Shown here piece after piece: positions 24,529 through 34,226 of a DNA stretch of 64,000 bases. A model generated the notes under the pieces. It was not told the origin of the DNA and did no database searches. It saw only the letters and a program-made list of their open reading frames with translations. The DNA is from Corynebacterium callunae DSM 20147 (lineage in GTDB: Bacteria > Actinomycetota > Actinomycetes > Mycobacteriales > Mycobacteriaceae), in the NCBI RefSeq assembly GCF_000344785.1, contig NC_020506.1:2046001-2110000 (forward strand), given 5' to 3'. Position 1 is the first letter of the stretch. Each line of letters opens with the position of its first letter. Position numbers and translations under genes: made by a program.

Positions 24529-25598
24529 AGCACCATTCCAAAAGCTAAGCCCAGTACATAGGTAATTAGCGCTGCGCCATAACCAATTCCGAGTTGGCGC
24601 AGCGCTCTAAATGCAGGTGGCTTTCCAGATAACACACCAGTAATGCCACCGGTTGCCATCAAAGAGATACCAACCAGGAGAAGCGATACTACCGCTGCTG
24701 GCAGCTGATCCATGCCTAAGAGATAAGGCAGGATCGGGATAAAAGCACCTAAAGCAAAAGCACAGAAGCTAAAAAGTGCAGCTGAGCGTGCCGAACCTGC
24801 ATCATGAACAATTGGATCGGCTAGCGTATTGGACTTAATGCGTTGTTGATTTTCAAACTTGAGGAACACCCCAGCAGCCTTTTCCCGCGCTTCAGCCTCG
24901 CTAAGGCCACGAGCCCGGAATACCAACTCAAGTTCATTTGCTTCCACATCAAGTTCACCAATAACTTCATGAGCTTTGGGATCTGGGGTGGAGGCATCAA
25001 GTAACTCCGTTTGGGAACGCACCGAGATAAATTCGCCCGCAGCCATAGATAATGCACCCGCCAAAAGCCCTGATACACCGGTGATAATTACCACCTGCGG
25101 TGCAACACCGCTGGCCATCACACCCATGACTAAGGCAACATTGGAGACCAGCCCATCGTTAATACCAAAGACTGCAGCTCGAAAATTGCCGCTCATTCTT
25201 TCCCGACCACGGCTGGCTAGGCCTCGGACAACCTCAGCGTGAATTCTCTCATCTGCTGACATTTGTTTGGCGGCATCTGCGTCGGAGTCATAGGGACTTC
25301 GAGATTCAGCAGATTGCAATAAAGCAAGAGTAAAAACTGAACCAAAACGACGGGCTAGAAAACCTAAGAGCCTCGTTTTTAGATCAGCCCGCGGGGGATT
25401 GAGGGCGGCGTCGCCAAGCTTATTTAACCAATAAGCCTCGTGGCGAGCTTCGGCCTCAGCCAGGGCAAGCAGAATTTCCCGCTCCTCACCCTGACGCCGA
25501 TCGGCGAGGCCGCGGTAGGCGGCGGCCTCGGCTCGTTCATTAGCTAGGTAGCCACGCCACCGTTTAATTTGTTGGGCGGTTGGCTGATCCTGATTCAT
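24525..25598 (-). CDS. VIT1/CCC1-family metal transporter with ferritin-like N-terminus
   Basis: This 357-residue protein has a soluble N-terminal domain (about 1-135) with repeated Glu-rich helices (NERAEAAAYRGLADRRQGEE, LALAEAEARHEAYWL), a ferritin/rubrerythrin-like di-iron pattern. A membrane domain follows (from GINDGLVSNVALVMGV) with five hydrophobic helices, as in yeast CCC1 and plant VIT1 iron/manganese transporters. Ferritin-fused members are proposed exporters of ferrous iron or manganese. It lies two bases downstream of uppS on the same strand, and its end interlocks with zur. The physical link with zinc regulators suggests metal homeostasis but not necessarily zinc. Confidence 0.88.
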   Translation of the reverse strand: MNQDQPTAQQIKRWRGYLANERAEAAAYRGLADRRQGEEREILLALAEAEARHEAYWLNKLGDAALNPPRADLKTRLLGFLARRFGSVFTLALLQSAESRSPYDSDADAAKQMSADERIHAEVVRGLASRGRERMSGNFRAAVFGINDGLVSNVALVMGVMASGVAPQVVIITGVSGLLAGALSMAAGEFISVRSQTELLDASTPDPKAHEVIGELDVEANELELVFRARGLSEAEAREKAAGVFLKFENQQRIKSNTLADPIVHDAGSARSAALFSFCAFALGAFIPILPYLLGMDQLPAAVVSLLLVGISLMATGGITGVLSGKPPAFRALRQLGIGYGAALITYVLGLAFGMVL

Positions 25599-25600
25599 TT

Positions 25601-26350
25601 TTAGGCACTTCCGAAGCGACGATCACGCTGAGCGTACTCGAGAACCGCATCAAAAAGATCCTGTTGGGTGAAATCTGGGAAGAGTTTATCCTGGTAGACC
25701 ATCTCTGCATAAGCAGACTGCCAAAGCAGGAAGTTAGAAGTGCGCTTTTCGCCCGAGGGTCGCAGGAAAAGATCCACATCGGGCATATCCGGCTCATCGA
25801 GGAAATTGGAGAAGGTTTTCTCATTAATATGCTCAGGGCGCAATTGCCCAGCCGCTGCTAAACGAGCGATCTCACGGGTGGCATCAATAATTTCAGCGCG
25901 ACCACCATAGTTAACACACATGGCAAGTGTCATCTTGGTGTTGTTTTTGGTTAACTCTTCAGCAGCTTCCAGCTCCTGAATAACCGAACGCCACAGCCTT
26001 GGGCGACGGCCTACCCAGCGAACTCGCACGCCCTTTGCATTTAGAACATCACGCTGACGGCGCAAAACATCTCGGTTAAAGCCCATGAGGAAGCGAACCT
26101 CATCGGTTGAACGTCGCCAATTCTCGGTGGAGAAAGCATAGGCAGAAAGATAAGGAACACCCAGTTCTAGGCAGGCATCCACCACATCCATCAACACAGC
26201 CTCGCCACGTTTGTGGCCTTCGGTTCTTTTCATACCGCGCTCCGTGGCCCAGCGACCATTGCCGTCCATCACCAAAGCAATATGCTTGGGTAGAAACTTG
26301 GCAGGAATATCGGGTTTCACAAATTCGCTCACAAAGAACCATTGTGCCAT
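25601..26350 (-). CDS. uppS: undecaprenyl (polyprenyl) diphosphate synthase
   Basis: This 249-residue cis-prenyltransferase adds isopentenyl units to an allylic diphosphate to make the lipid carrier used for peptidoglycan and arabinogalactan synthesis. The catalytic motif [10 protein letters not shown] contains Asp29; [12 protein letters not shown] and the late [23 protein letters not shown] are family signatures. I use ATG 26350; a GTG at 26359 follows the recO stop codon directly and is also possible. C. glutamicum-group genomes usually carry two such enzymes, so chain length cannot be assigned. Transcribed with recO upstream and the VIT gene downstream. Confidence 0.93.
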   Translation of the reverse strand: MAQWFFVSEFVKPDIPAKFLPKHIALVMDGNGRWATERGMKRTEGHKRGEAVLMDVVDACLELGVPYLSAYAFSTENWRRSTDEVRFLMGFNRDVLRRQRDVLNAKGVRVRWVGRRPRLWRSVIQELEAAEELTKNNTKMTLAMCVNYGGRAEIIDATREIARLAAAGQLRPEHINEKTFSNFLDEPDMPDVDLFLRPSGEKRTSNFLLWQSAYAEMVYQDKLFPDFTQQDLFDAVLEYAQRDRRFGSA

Positions 26351-26359
26351 GAACCGCAC

Positions 26360-27088
26360 TTAAGCTTGGTCTAGTACTGCCAAAGTAGGCAGCTTCCTTT
26401 CCATATGCCACTGCAAATGTGCCGTAGCCAGACGATGCACAGTGGCCTGCAGCTCAGGATGTTCGGCAGTTACGCGCAGCGGTTGCCCATTTGCCACCAG
26501 CCACATCATATGCAAAGTTTCAGAAGATACCTCGGCGCTGCCTTGTGGCCTACAGTAAAGGCACACCGCTCCCCCAGCTCCGGGGTGAAAGGCAGTGTGC
26601 GGGCCACTGCGACCGCAGGCGGCACAGTCATAAAGGCTTGGTGCCCAGCCGGCGTGATTCATCGCCCGCAAAATAAACTCATCCAAGGCCAAAACGGGAT
26701 GTTCGGCATCTTGGATAGCTTGTAGGGCGCGGGTGGTTTCCGCAAAAAGATGGGCGTCTTCATCCATGCCCACAATTTGGGTTGCAATATCTAAAATTGC
26801 CGAAGCACAAGAATAACGGGTGAAATCCTCAATAATGCCGGAGGCATAATAGGCCACAGTATCTGCGCCAGAAATGGTGGCCAGATTACGGCCGGGATAC
26901 AGCTGGACATCAAGCTCAACAAAGAGCTGCAGCCGGGAGCCAAACCTCGATTTAGATCGACGTACTCCCTTGGCTACAGCTCTAACCATGCCATGGTCGC
27001 GCGTGAGTAGGACAATAATGCGGTCTGCTTCCCCATAATCATGGGTCTTCACCACCAGTGCTCTATCTCTAAAGCTTTCCCTACGCAC
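26360..27088 (-). CDS. recO: DNA repair protein RecO
   Basis: This 242-residue protein helps load RecA on gaps (RecFOR pathway). The N-terminal OB domain begins RDRALVVKTHDYGEADRIIVLLT and the C-terminal part has a zinc site with two CxxC pairs (CAACGRSG and CLYCRPQG). GTG start at 27088 with AAAGGTAAGCG upstream. It lies 19 bases after era and directly before uppS, the usual actinobacterial order era-recO-uppS. Confidence 0.93.
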   Translation of the reverse strand: MRRESFRDRALVVKTHDYGEADRIIVLLTRDHGMVRAVAKGVRRSKSRFGSRLQLFVELDVQLYPGRNLATISGADTVAYYASGIIEDFTRYSCASAILDIATQIVGMDEDAHLFAETTRALQAIQDAEHPVLALDEFILRAMNHAGWAPSLYDCAACGRSGPHTAFHPGAGGAVCLYCRPQGSAEVSSETLHMMWLVANGQPLRVTAEHPELQATVHRLATAHLQWHMERKLPTLAVLDQA

Positions 27089-27107
27089 CGCTTACCTTTA
27101 ACTTTGT

Positions 27108-28025
27108 TTAGAATCCGAGGCGGTTAAGTGCCTTTGGATCGGACTGCCAGTTCTTCAAGATCTTAATACGCAGATCCAAGAAGACATTTTGGCCCAGAAT
27201 CTTGATGATATCCTTGCGAGAATTGTGGATGATTCGACCCAGGCGCTGGCCATTGCGACCCACAATAATATCCTTTTGACCAGGACGTTCCACATAAATA
27301 ATAGCGTGGACAGTCAAAACTCCATTGCGTTCTGGATCCGGCAGAATCTCATCAACTTCCACGGCAATTGAGTGTGGAAGTTCATCTTTAAGGCCAGCTA
27401 GTGCAGCCTCGCGGATGGCCTCAGAGATGCGGGTATCGCTATCTTCATCGGTGAGGTGATCGTCTGGGTAGAACTTTGGTCCTTCAGGAAGCTGGCTGGT
27501 CATGACCTCAATCAAGGTCTCAATGTTTTCGCCGGAGGTAGCCGAAACCGGTACCACCTCGCTCTTTCCGTCGAGAAGCTCATGGACAGCCATGAGCTGG
27601 GCCGCAACCAAGTCACGGGACACACGGTCCGCCTTGGTGACAATGCCCAAGATCTTGGTCTTAGGGGAAACGTTGCGCACAGCATCCAGGATCCAGCGAT
27701 CGCCAGGACCAATTTTTTCATTGGCAGGGATGGTGAATCCGATGAGGTCAACATCTGCATAGGTGTCTTTTACTGCCTCGTTGAGACGCTCGCCCAGCAA
27801 GGTGCGGGGGCGGTGCAAACCTGGGGTGTCTACCACGATGATCTGCGCATCCTTGCGGTGTACCAAACCGCGAATAGGGTGGCGAGTGGTCTCGGGCTGG
27901 TTTGCGGTGATAGCAATTTTTTCGCCCACCAGGGCGTTGGTCAACGTTGATTTGCCGGTGTTTGGGCGTCCAACGAAGCTGACAAAACCTGAACGGAAAC
28001 CTTCAGGGGTGTCATTAAAATTCAT
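27108..28025 (-). CDS. era: GTPase Era
   Basis: The 305-residue ribosome-assembly GTPase has G1 GRPNTGKST (residues 19-27), the switch region ETTRHPI, G3 DTPG and G4 TKAD, then a C-terminal KH RNA-binding domain (VEVDEILPDPERNGVLTVHA, IVGRNGQRLGRI). It binds 16S rRNA near its 3' end during 30S maturation. ATG 28025 (MNFNDTP) has GAGG six bases upstream; the longer frame lacks a ribosome site. A terminator (28116-28156) separates it from the corC-like gene, so era, recO, uppS and the VIT gene form their own unit. Confidence 0.95.
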   Translation of the reverse strand: MNFNDTPEGFRSGFVSFVGRPNTGKSTLTNALVGEKIAITANQPETTRHPIRGLVHRKDAQIIVVDTPGLHRPRTLLGERLNEAVKDTYADVDLIGFTIPANEKIGPGDRWILDAVRNVSPKTKILGIVTKADRVSRDLVAAQLMAVHELLDGKSEVVPVSATSGENIETLIEVMTSQLPEGPKFYPDDHLTDEDSDTRISEAIREAALAGLKDELPHSIAVEVDEILPDPERNGVLTVHAIIYVERPGQKDIIVGRNGQRLGRIIHNSRKDIIKILGQNVFLDLRIKILKNWQSDPKALNRLGF

Positions 28026-28115
28026 AAATCCTCTAACTGATTTGGGGATGTTCGAAATAGTTCTCCCCCTCTTGCACTGTCGCACCCCAAAAAAATTTGT
28101 GCTGCAGATAAAACA

Positions 28116-28156
28116 AAAGGGACTATTTACCTTGGTCTTCCAAGCATAGTCCCTTT
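28116..28156 (-). terminator. hairpin terminator after the hrcA-to-corC run
   Basis: AAAGGGACTAT and ATAGTCCCTTT form 11-base arms, with a second inner stem CTTGG/CCAAG inside the 19-base loop. On the minus strand the stem is followed by TGTTTTATC. It ends the upstream operon 33 bases past the corC-like stop codon. Confidence 0.85.
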
Positions 28157-28189
28157 GGGGGCCGATTCCCCCATCTATTTTATAGATCG

Positions 28190-29512
28190 TTATTCATCTT
28201 CTACTTCGCCAGGTTCTGAGACCACGACCACCACCGAGTGCATACGCAAACGTCCGCGACGATTTCGCTCGCCTTCGGCAGTTAGTTTTAAGCCCGAGCT
28301 TTCCACAGTTGCCCCTGGTAATGGCACGCGACCTAGCTCAAAGGCAATAAGGCCACCGACGGTATCCACTTGATCTTGGATCTCCTCAGAGAATTCTAGA
28401 TCTTGTTCCAATTCTTCTTTAATATAATCTTGTAGATCTTCCAAAGAAAGCCTGGACACCACACGGTAGGTACGCTCCCCGATCTTTTCAATCGGAGCTA
28501 CTTCGCGGTTGTCATATTCATCGGCGATCTCGCCCACGATTTCTTCCAAAATGTCTTCAATGGAAATCAGGCCAGCAACGCCACCGTATTCATCAATCAA
28601 GATGGCAATGTGGTTATGTTCCTCCTGCATTTCCTGCAGCAAGGCATCCAAGGACTTGGAATCTGGCACAAAGGTAGCTGGACGCATGACCTCATCAACA
28701 GTTACTGAACGTCCACCATCGGTAGCATAGTAAGTTTTTTGCACCAGGTCTTTGAGGTACACAATGCCGATGATGTCATCGACATTTTCACCAATAACTG
28801 GGATACGGGAGTGACCGGAACGCACACAAAGCGCTGTGGCTTGGCCTGCAGTTTTACCGGATTCGATCCAGATCATTTCCGGACGAGGCACCATCACCTG
28901 GCGCACCGTGGTGGAGGCGAGATCAAAAACGGATTGGATCATCCGCCTTTCTTCTATCTCCACAATGCCGTGTTCCTGGGCGATATCAACCATTTCGCGC
29001 AGTTCCACTTCAGTGGCGTAAGGGCCATTTCTAAAGCCTGGACCAGGTGCGATGATATTGCCCACCCAAATCAGCAAGCGAGCCAGTGGACCCAGTATCT
29101 TGGCAAAAATACCGAGCATTACTGCTGAGCGCAGCATCACGGTATAGGGGTTTTTCCTACCGACAGTACGGCCAAAAACACCCACTACGGCGAAGGTAAC
29201 TAGGGAAACACTGATAATGGCAGCAGCGATTCCCCAAGCCCAATTGTCAATAACGCTAATGGCAATTGCGCCTGCCAACACCGCTGCAGAAGAATCCAGA
29301 AGAGTGCGCAACATGACGAGCATGTTGATATGCACAGCTCGAGAATCAATAACATGAAGTAGGGCCGCGGAGCCGGTTACTTCATCCTTATGCATTTGTT
29401 CTACGCGCGCCCGCGAGACCATAGACAGTGCTGATTCCACTGCTCCGAAAAAGCTCGAGAGCGTCAGCGCCAAAACCGTCGCAATGCCTAACCAAATGAC
29501 ATAGTCGTCCAC
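28190..29512 (-). CDS. CorC/HlyC-family CBS-domain membrane protein
   Basis: The 440-residue protein has a DUF21 (CNNM) membrane domain with several hydrophobic helices (IWLGIATVLALTLSSFFG, AIAISVIDNWAWGIAAAIIS), two CBS domains (VFDLASTTVRQVMVPRPEM; EEHNHIAILIDEYGGVAGLISIEDILEEIVGEI) and a C-terminal CorC_HlyC domain. Such proteins are linked to magnesium/cobalt efflux; the old haemolysin name is misleading. The start is GTG 29512, directly after the ybeY stop codon, so translation is probably coupled. It ends the operon at the terminator 28116-28156. Confidence 0.9.
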   Translation of the reverse strand: MDDYVIWLGIATVLALTLSSFFGAVESALSMVSRARVEQMHKDEVTGSAALLHVIDSRAVHINMLVMLRTLLDSSAAVLAGAIAISVIDNWAWGIAAAIISVSLVTFAVVGVFGRTVGRKNPYTVMLRSAVMLGIFAKILGPLARLLIWVGNIIAPGPGFRNGPYATEVELREMVDIAQEHGIVEIEERRMIQSVFDLASTTVRQVMVPRPEMIWIESGKTAGQATALCVRSGHSRIPVIGENVDDIIGIVYLKDLVQKTYYATDGGRSVTVDEVMRPATFVPDSKSLDALLQEMQEEHNHIAILIDEYGGVAGLISIEDILEEIVGEIADEYDNREVAPIEKIGERTYRVVSRLSLEDLQDYIKEELEQDLEFSEEIQDQVDTVGGLIAFELGRVPLPGATVESSGLKLTAEGERNRRGRLRMHSVVVVVSEPGEVEDE

Positions 29513-30115
29513 TTAAGGTTTGTCCTCCGCAGTAGGCTCTGCAAAAGCGTCATGATCAGCATTCATCTGTTCATCCAGGTCCAAGCGATCAGCTGCAGTG
29601 GGGAAAGCACCCGCGCCTGAAGGCTTTGGCTGGAACTTAATTCCACGCGCCTCAACGTTGTCATACCAATCAGCCAAGAGTTCATTTTGCAATGCGAACA
29701 TCTCGCGCTCCTCAGCTGGATCAACGTGATCATAACCCAGCAGATGCAAGCTGCCGTGCACGGTGAGCAAAGCTAATTCATGGGCTAGATCATGGCCAGC
29801 TTTTTCAGCTTGCTTGGCAGCAAACTCTGGGCACAGCACAATATCGCCAAGCATCGAAGGGCCTAAATCTGCACCATCCGGACGAGCATAGCCTGGGGTG
29901 AGCTCATCCATGGGGAAGCTCATCACATCGGTTGGGCCTTCCAAATCCAGCCACTTTAGGTGCAGATCAGCGATGGTTTCCAGGTCCACAATGTGAATTG
30001 AGGCTTCGGCATCAGGGTGAATATCCATTTCGCCGAGGGCAAAGGAAAGCACGTCAATGAGCATTTCCTCATTTACGCCGTCGTAACCTGATTCATTAAA
30101 AACTTCGATGCTCAT
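29513..30115 (-). CDS. ybeY: endoribonuclease YbeY
   Basis: This 200-residue zinc RNase acts in 16S rRNA 3' maturation and ribosome quality control. The metal-binding triad is visible: His120, His124 and His130 in [11 protein letters not shown]. Most YbeY proteins are about 150-180 residues; this one carries an acidic 45-residue C-terminal extension with no family match. Its ATG overlaps the phoH stop codon by one base, and its stop abuts the next start, a tight operon. Confidence 0.94.
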   Translation of the reverse strand: MSIEVFNESGYDGVNEEMLIDVLSFALGEMDIHPDAEASIHIVDLETIADLHLKWLDLEGPTDVMSFPMDELTPGYARPDGADLGPSMLGDIVLCPEFAAKQAEKAGHDLAHELALLTVHGSLHLLGYDHVDPAEEREMFALQNELLADWYDNVEARGIKFQPKPSGAGAFPTAADRLDLDEQMNADHDAFAEPTAEDKP

Positions 30116-31164
30116 TAGTTAGATTCCTCTCGGGATTCTTTTCGAGCTTCCTCACGAGCACGAGCCCGCTCCGCAGCACGCTTTGCTTCTAAATCTTCAT
30201 AATCTTCATAAGCATCCACAATGCGTCCCACCAGCTGGTGGCGAACCACGTCGGCAGAATGCAATTCTGCGAAGTGAACATCAGCAACATCGCGGAGAAT
30301 ATGACGCACCAAGCGTAAACCAGATTTCTGGCCACCGGGCAAGTCAACCTGCGTGATATCGCCAGTTACCACCATCTTGGAACCAAATCCCAGTCGGGTA
30401 AGGAACATTTTCATCTGCGCAGGAGTGGTATTTTGCGCCTCATCGAGGATCACAAAGGCATCGTTTAGGGTGCGGCCACGCATATAAGCAAGTGGCGCAA
30501 CTTCCACAATGCCGGCTTCCATTAGCTTTGGAATAACCTCGGGCTCGACCATATCGCGCAGTGCATCATGCAGGGGACGTAGATAAGGATCGATCTTTTC
30601 ATTAAGCGTGCCCGGCAAAAAGCCCAGTTTCTCGCCTGCTTCCACAGCAGGGCGCGTCAAAATAATGCGACTAACCTGCTTGGCTTGCAGAGCTTGCACA
30701 GCCTTTGCCATCGCCAAGTAGGTTTTACCGGAACCTGCGGGTCCCAGTCCAAAGACAATGGTGTTTTCATCGATGGCATCCACATAGGACTTTTGACCTA
30801 AGGTTTTTGGGCGAATTACCTTGCCACGACGGGCGATAATGTCACCGGTAAGAATCTCCGACACGGTTTGCGGAGTTTCCACGTTGATAATGCTGATGAC
30901 ATTTTTAACCGTTTCAGGGCTGATCACATGGCCGCGACGCGCAATGGCTTGCAACTCGTCAAAGATCTTTCCGGCACGCGACACCTCAACGATAGGGCCG
31001 GTGAGTTCAATGCGGGTACCTCGGACGTGGATATCGCAATCAATTTGGTTGTCTAGAACGCGCAGGTTTTCATCATGAATACCTAATACAGTCTGGGCAT
31101 ATTCACGCTCTAGGTTGTAGATCGTGGTTACCACATCGGTGCGGGTGCTTCGCGGGGCGGTCAC
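30115..31164 (-). CDS. ybeZ: PhoH-like ATPase (YbeZ)
   Basis: This 349-residue protein has an N-terminal KH-like region and a RecA-type ATPase with Walker A GPAGSGKT at residues 141-148 and Walker [10 protein letters not shown]. PhoH/YbeZ proteins pair with YbeY, and that gene follows with a one-base overlap, as in many bacteria. The C-terminal tail is rich in Arg/Glu ([17 protein letters not shown]). The start is GTG 31164 (MTAPRST), as no ATG precedes the conserved region. A helper role in rRNA processing is inferred. Confidence 0.93.
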   Translation of the reverse strand: MTAPRSTRTDVVTTIYNLEREYAQTVLGIHDENLRVLDNQIDCDIHVRGTRIELTGPIVEVSRAGKIFDELQAIARRGHVISPETVKNVISIINVETPQTVSEILTGDIIARRGKVIRPKTLGQKSYVDAIDENTIVFGLGPAGSGKTYLAMAKAVQALQAKQVSRIILTRPAVEAGEKLGFLPGTLNEKIDPYLRPLHDALRDMVEPEVIPKLMEAGIVEVAPLAYMRGRTLNDAFVILDEAQNTTPAQMKMFLTRLGFGSKMVVTGDITQVDLPGGQKSGLRLVRHILRDVADVHFAELHSADVVRHQLVGRIVDAYEDYEDLEAKRAAERARAREEARKESREESN

Positions 31165-31212
31165 AGTGCTGTATTCGCCTGCTTTCTGGGATGGATTTTA
31201 TTTGAATTAACA

Positions 31213-31938
31213 CTACCAGCGCTCAGAGAGTACACCGATGGCTGCCAAAGCCACCATGCCTGCTGAGGCTGTTCTTAAGACTTCGGGTCCAAGCTTGACG
31301 GAATGTGCTCCGCGCGCACTAAAACGGGCGATTTCCTCCGGAGCAATGCCACCTTCTGGGCCAATAATGACCACCACATTGCCCGAAAAATTTAATTCTC
31401 GAATCGCCGCGGTTGCTTCCTCATGCAGGATAATTGCCAGGTCTGCGTCGTCGATAAGCTTTTCGACGTCCTCCGCCGCTGCCACCCCACTGATTTCAGG
31501 GATGGTTGAGCGCCGTGATTGTTTGGCAGCCGCTTCCGCGGCTGCCTGCCATTTGGCCAAGGATTTTGCTTCTTTTCCTGCCCATTTAGCCACACAACGG
31601 CTCGCCTGCCAGGCCACAATTTTATCGGCGCCACCCTGGGTGAGCAGATCAATGGTCAGCTCAGAGCGCTCCGATTTGGGGATGGCTTGCACAATGGTGA
31701 CCTGTGGATTTGGCAGTGGAACTTGGTCCACCGAATCCACAATCACATCCATGCGGTCTTTACCGCTGAGGGCCTGAACCGTACAGGTTCTCGCGGTGCC
31801 ACGGCCGTCGATAAGCGTAATCTTTTCCCCCACCGTTATGCGTTTAACGGTGACAGCGTGACGGCCTTCCGGGCCACTGAGGGTGGCTAATTCGCCGACG
31901 GCGGCCGTGGTGTCGGAAATGAAGACAGGAAGCGACAT
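31213..31938 (-). CDS. rsmE: 16S rRNA (uracil-1498-N3)-methyltransferase RsmE
   Basis: The 241-residue SPOUT-fold enzyme methylates U1498 of 16S rRNA. The N-terminal PUA-like domain (GPEGRHAVTVKRI) and the C-terminal knot with VVIIGPEGGIAPEEI and KLGPEVLRTASAGMVAL are diagnostic. ATG 31938 overlaps the dnaJ2 stop codon by one base. A copy of the CGTCGAAAAGC word lies inside at 31458-31468, read here as part of DVEKL. Confidence 0.95.
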   Translation of the reverse strand: MSLPVFISDTTAAVGELATLSGPEGRHAVTVKRITVGEKITLIDGRGTARTCTVQALSGKDRMDVIVDSVDQVPLPNPQVTIVQAIPKSERSELTIDLLTQGGADKIVAWQASRCVAKWAGKEAKSLAKWQAAAEAAAKQSRRSTIPEISGVAAAEDVEKLIDDADLAIILHEEATAAIRELNFSGNVVVIIGPEGGIAPEEIARFSARGAHSVKLGPEVLRTASAGMVALAAIGVLSERW

Positions 31939-33080
31939 TACTTGCGGAACTTATTCTTCAGCTTGTCAAAAAATCCAGCTTCTTCGCCTTCGCGGTGTAC
32001 CGAGGAATTATCCTTGCGGTGGCTGCGGATTTTCTCCAGCAATTCGCGGGTGCGATCATCCAGATCAGTAGGTACAAACAGATCCACATGTGCCATGAGA
32101 TCGCCCTGGCCCTCAGCGCGCAGCCGTGGCATGCCCTCGCCGTCCAAAGTAATCACGTCGTTGGGCTGAGTACCTGCAGGAACGCTGATCTTAACTTCCT
32201 GGCCATTAAGGGATTCCACCTCTAGCTCGGTACCCAAAGCTGCATCGATCATTGGAACACGGATGCTGGCGTGCAGATTGTCACCATCGCGGGTGAACAC
32301 TGCGTGTGGACGCACCATTACCTCAATGTAGAGGTCACCGGCAGGACCGCCACCAGCACCAACTTCGCCCTGGCCAGCCATGCGGATGCGCATACCTGAC
32401 TGAATGCCGGCTGGAATACTAGCTACAATATCGCGACGGGCACGGACGCGACCATCTCCTGCGCACTCATCACAAGGATCAGGGATGATTTCGCCGGTGC
32501 CATTACAGGTATGGCAAGGGCGAGAAGTCATCACATTGCCCAGGAAGCTGCGCTGTACCTCTTGGATTTCACCGGCACCATTACAGGTGCCACAGGTAAC
32601 TGGCTTCTTATCGGAGGCAGATCCGGCACCATGGCACTTGGTACACAGCACGGCAGTGTCCAAGGTGAGATCCTTCTTCACGCCACTAAAAGCCTCTTCC
32701 AAGGTGATGGACGTACGCCATAGGGTATCGCTGCCAGGCTGAACGCGGGAACGAGGTCCACGGGAGCCACCTGCTCCGCCACCAAAGAAGGCATCAAAAA
32801 TATCGCCCAGGCCACCGCCACCAAATCCGCCGTCGAAGCCACCAGCGCCGGCGCCGCCACCTTGTTCCATGGGATCTCCACCCATGTCTACAATGCGGCG
32901 CTTATCTGGATCGGTGAGTACCTCATGAGCTACCGAAGCCTCACGGAATTTCTCCGCTGCTTCCTCGCTGGGGTTCACATCTGGGTGGTATTTGCGGGCA
33001 AGCTTTCGGTACGCCTTCTTGATCTCTGACTCGGTTGCATTGCGATCGATTCCGAGAATGCCGTAATAGTCACGTGCCAC
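31938..33080 (-). CDS. dnaJ2: chaperone DnaJ (second, HrcA-linked paralogue)
   Basis: This 380-residue type I J-protein delivers clients to DnaK. J domain with HPD at residues 32-34, a Gly/Phe region with [11 protein letters not shown], four zinc-finger repeats ([32 protein letters not shown]) and the C-terminal substrate-binding domain. Actinobacteria commonly have a dnaJ1 in the dnaK operon and a dnaJ2 next to hrcA, as here. The start is GTG 33080. The gap from hrcA is 87 bases and lacks a visible CIRCE element. Confidence 0.95.
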   Translation of the reverse strand: MARDYYGILGIDRNATESEIKKAYRKLARKYHPDVNPSEEAAEKFREASVAHEVLTDPDKRRIVDMGGDPMEQGGGAGAGGFDGGFGGGGLGDIFDAFFGGGAGGSRGPRSRVQPGSDTLWRTSITLEEAFSGVKKDLTLDTAVLCTKCHGAGSASDKKPVTCGTCNGAGEIQEVQRSFLGNVMTSRPCHTCNGTGEIIPDPCDECAGDGRVRARRDIVASIPAGIQSGMRIRMAGQGEVGAGGGPAGDLYIEVMVRPHAVFTRDGDNLHASIRVPMIDAALGTELEVESLNGQEVKISVPAGTQPNDVITLDGEGMPRLRAEGQGDLMAHVDLFVPTDLDDRTRELLEKIRSHRKDNSSVHREGEEAGFFDKLKNKFRK

Positions 33081-33167
33081 GGTGGGTGATACTTCCTTTG
33101 GTTAATTTAGAGGATGAAAAACTGACAAAAAAAGATTATGAAACAAGTGGTTTATTATACCCGCAAC

Positions 33168-34196
33168 CTATTCTCCTGCGAGCACACGACCAACATACTT
33201 AGCAACGGCTGAAACCTTGGAAATTGTTCCCGAATAGTCCATATATGTTGGGCCCACCACACCTAAAGCACCCAAAGCACTGCCCTGAGAACCATAAGCG
33301 GTGGTAATCACCGAAGCACTATGCAACTCCACATCCTCATTTTCCCCGCCAATATGCACTCGCACCTGTTTTAGGTCAGTGACATTAGAAAGCAATTTGA
33401 GCATGACAACTTGTTCTTCTAAAGCTTCCAATACCATAGGCAATGTTGCCGAGGTCTCTCTATTAAGCCTGGTCAAATTGGAGGTACCGGCCAAAATCAG
33501 CCGATCAGAGGGCTGATCAACCAAGGTATTAACCAAGACATCACAACAGCGCCTTAACGCCCCGCGGATTTCCAAAGGTGCCCGCGAGGCCAATTCCCCC
33601 AAAGCAGCCGAAGCAGCAGTAAGAGTTTTTTCTGAAAGGGTGCCGTTGATTAGATCGCGCAAGACATTAACGTCTTCTGGAGCTAAAGGTTCTTCTAATT
33701 CCACATTGCGCTGATCTACTCGGCCGGTGTCAGTAATAAGAACCAGCAGCAGACGCATTGGTGAAAGGGATACCACTTCACAGTGTTTTACCCGCGCGGT
33801 TTTAAGAGTGGGTAGTTGCACTACTGCGGCTTGATGAGTGAGCTGGGAAAGTAGCTGCACCGAACGGCGCAACACATCCTCTAGATCCACTCCCCCTTCA
33901 AGAAATCCCAAAATGGCACGGCGTTCTGCCAGGGAAAGCGGTTTGATGTCATGGATGGAATCCACAAAAAGGCGATAGCCCTTTTCGGTGGGCACACGTC
34001 CAGAGCTGGCATGCTCCTGAACAATGTAGCCATCTGATTCCAAAACCGACATATCATTGCGAATCGTTGCAGAGCTAACGTTGAGCTTATGTCGCTCCAG
34101 AAGTGATTTGGATCCAACCGGCTCCTGGGAGGCGATATAATCCGCAACGATAGCCCTTAATACTTCGTATCTGCGCTTTTCCGTTGAGTTCGCCAT
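33168..34196 (-). CDS. hrcA: heat-inducible transcription repressor HrcA
   Basis: This 342-residue repressor controls groE-type genes by binding CIRCE operators. The N-terminal winged helix ([62 protein letters not shown]) and the dimerisation region with the C-terminal [17 protein letters not shown] and [15 protein letters not shown] signature are complete. It lies 30 bases after hemW on the same strand. I found no TTAGCACTC-type inverted repeat in the adjoining spaces, so its targets are elsewhere. Confidence 0.95.
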   Translation of the reverse strand: MANSTEKRRYEVLRAIVADYIASQEPVGSKSLLERHKLNVSSATIRNDMSVLESDGYIVQEHASSGRVPTEKGYRLFVDSIHDIKPLSLAERRAILGFLEGGVDLEDVLRRSVQLLSQLTHQAAVVQLPTLKTARVKHCEVVSLSPMRLLLVLITDTGRVDQRNVELEEPLAPEDVNVLRDLINGTLSEKTLTAASAALGELASRAPLEIRGALRRCCDVLVNTLVDQPSDRLILAGTSNLTRLNRETSATLPMVLEALEEQVVMLKLLSNVTDLKQVRVHIGGENEDVELHSASVITTAYGSQGSALGALGVVGPTYMDYSGTISKVSAVAKYVGRVLAGE

Positions 34197-34226
34197 GATT
34201 GCTACCCTACTAATCTTTTTGAGCTT

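Noticed and set aside
24976..25242. Plus-strand reading frame inside the VIT transporter gene
   Set aside because: It mirrors the transporter frame on the opposite strand and lacks any ribosome site or motif.
33081..33167. Possible CIRCE operator near hrcA and dnaJ2
   Set aside because: No TTAGCACTC-type inverted repeat is present in the gaps around hrcA (34197-34226) or dnaJ2 (33081-33167).
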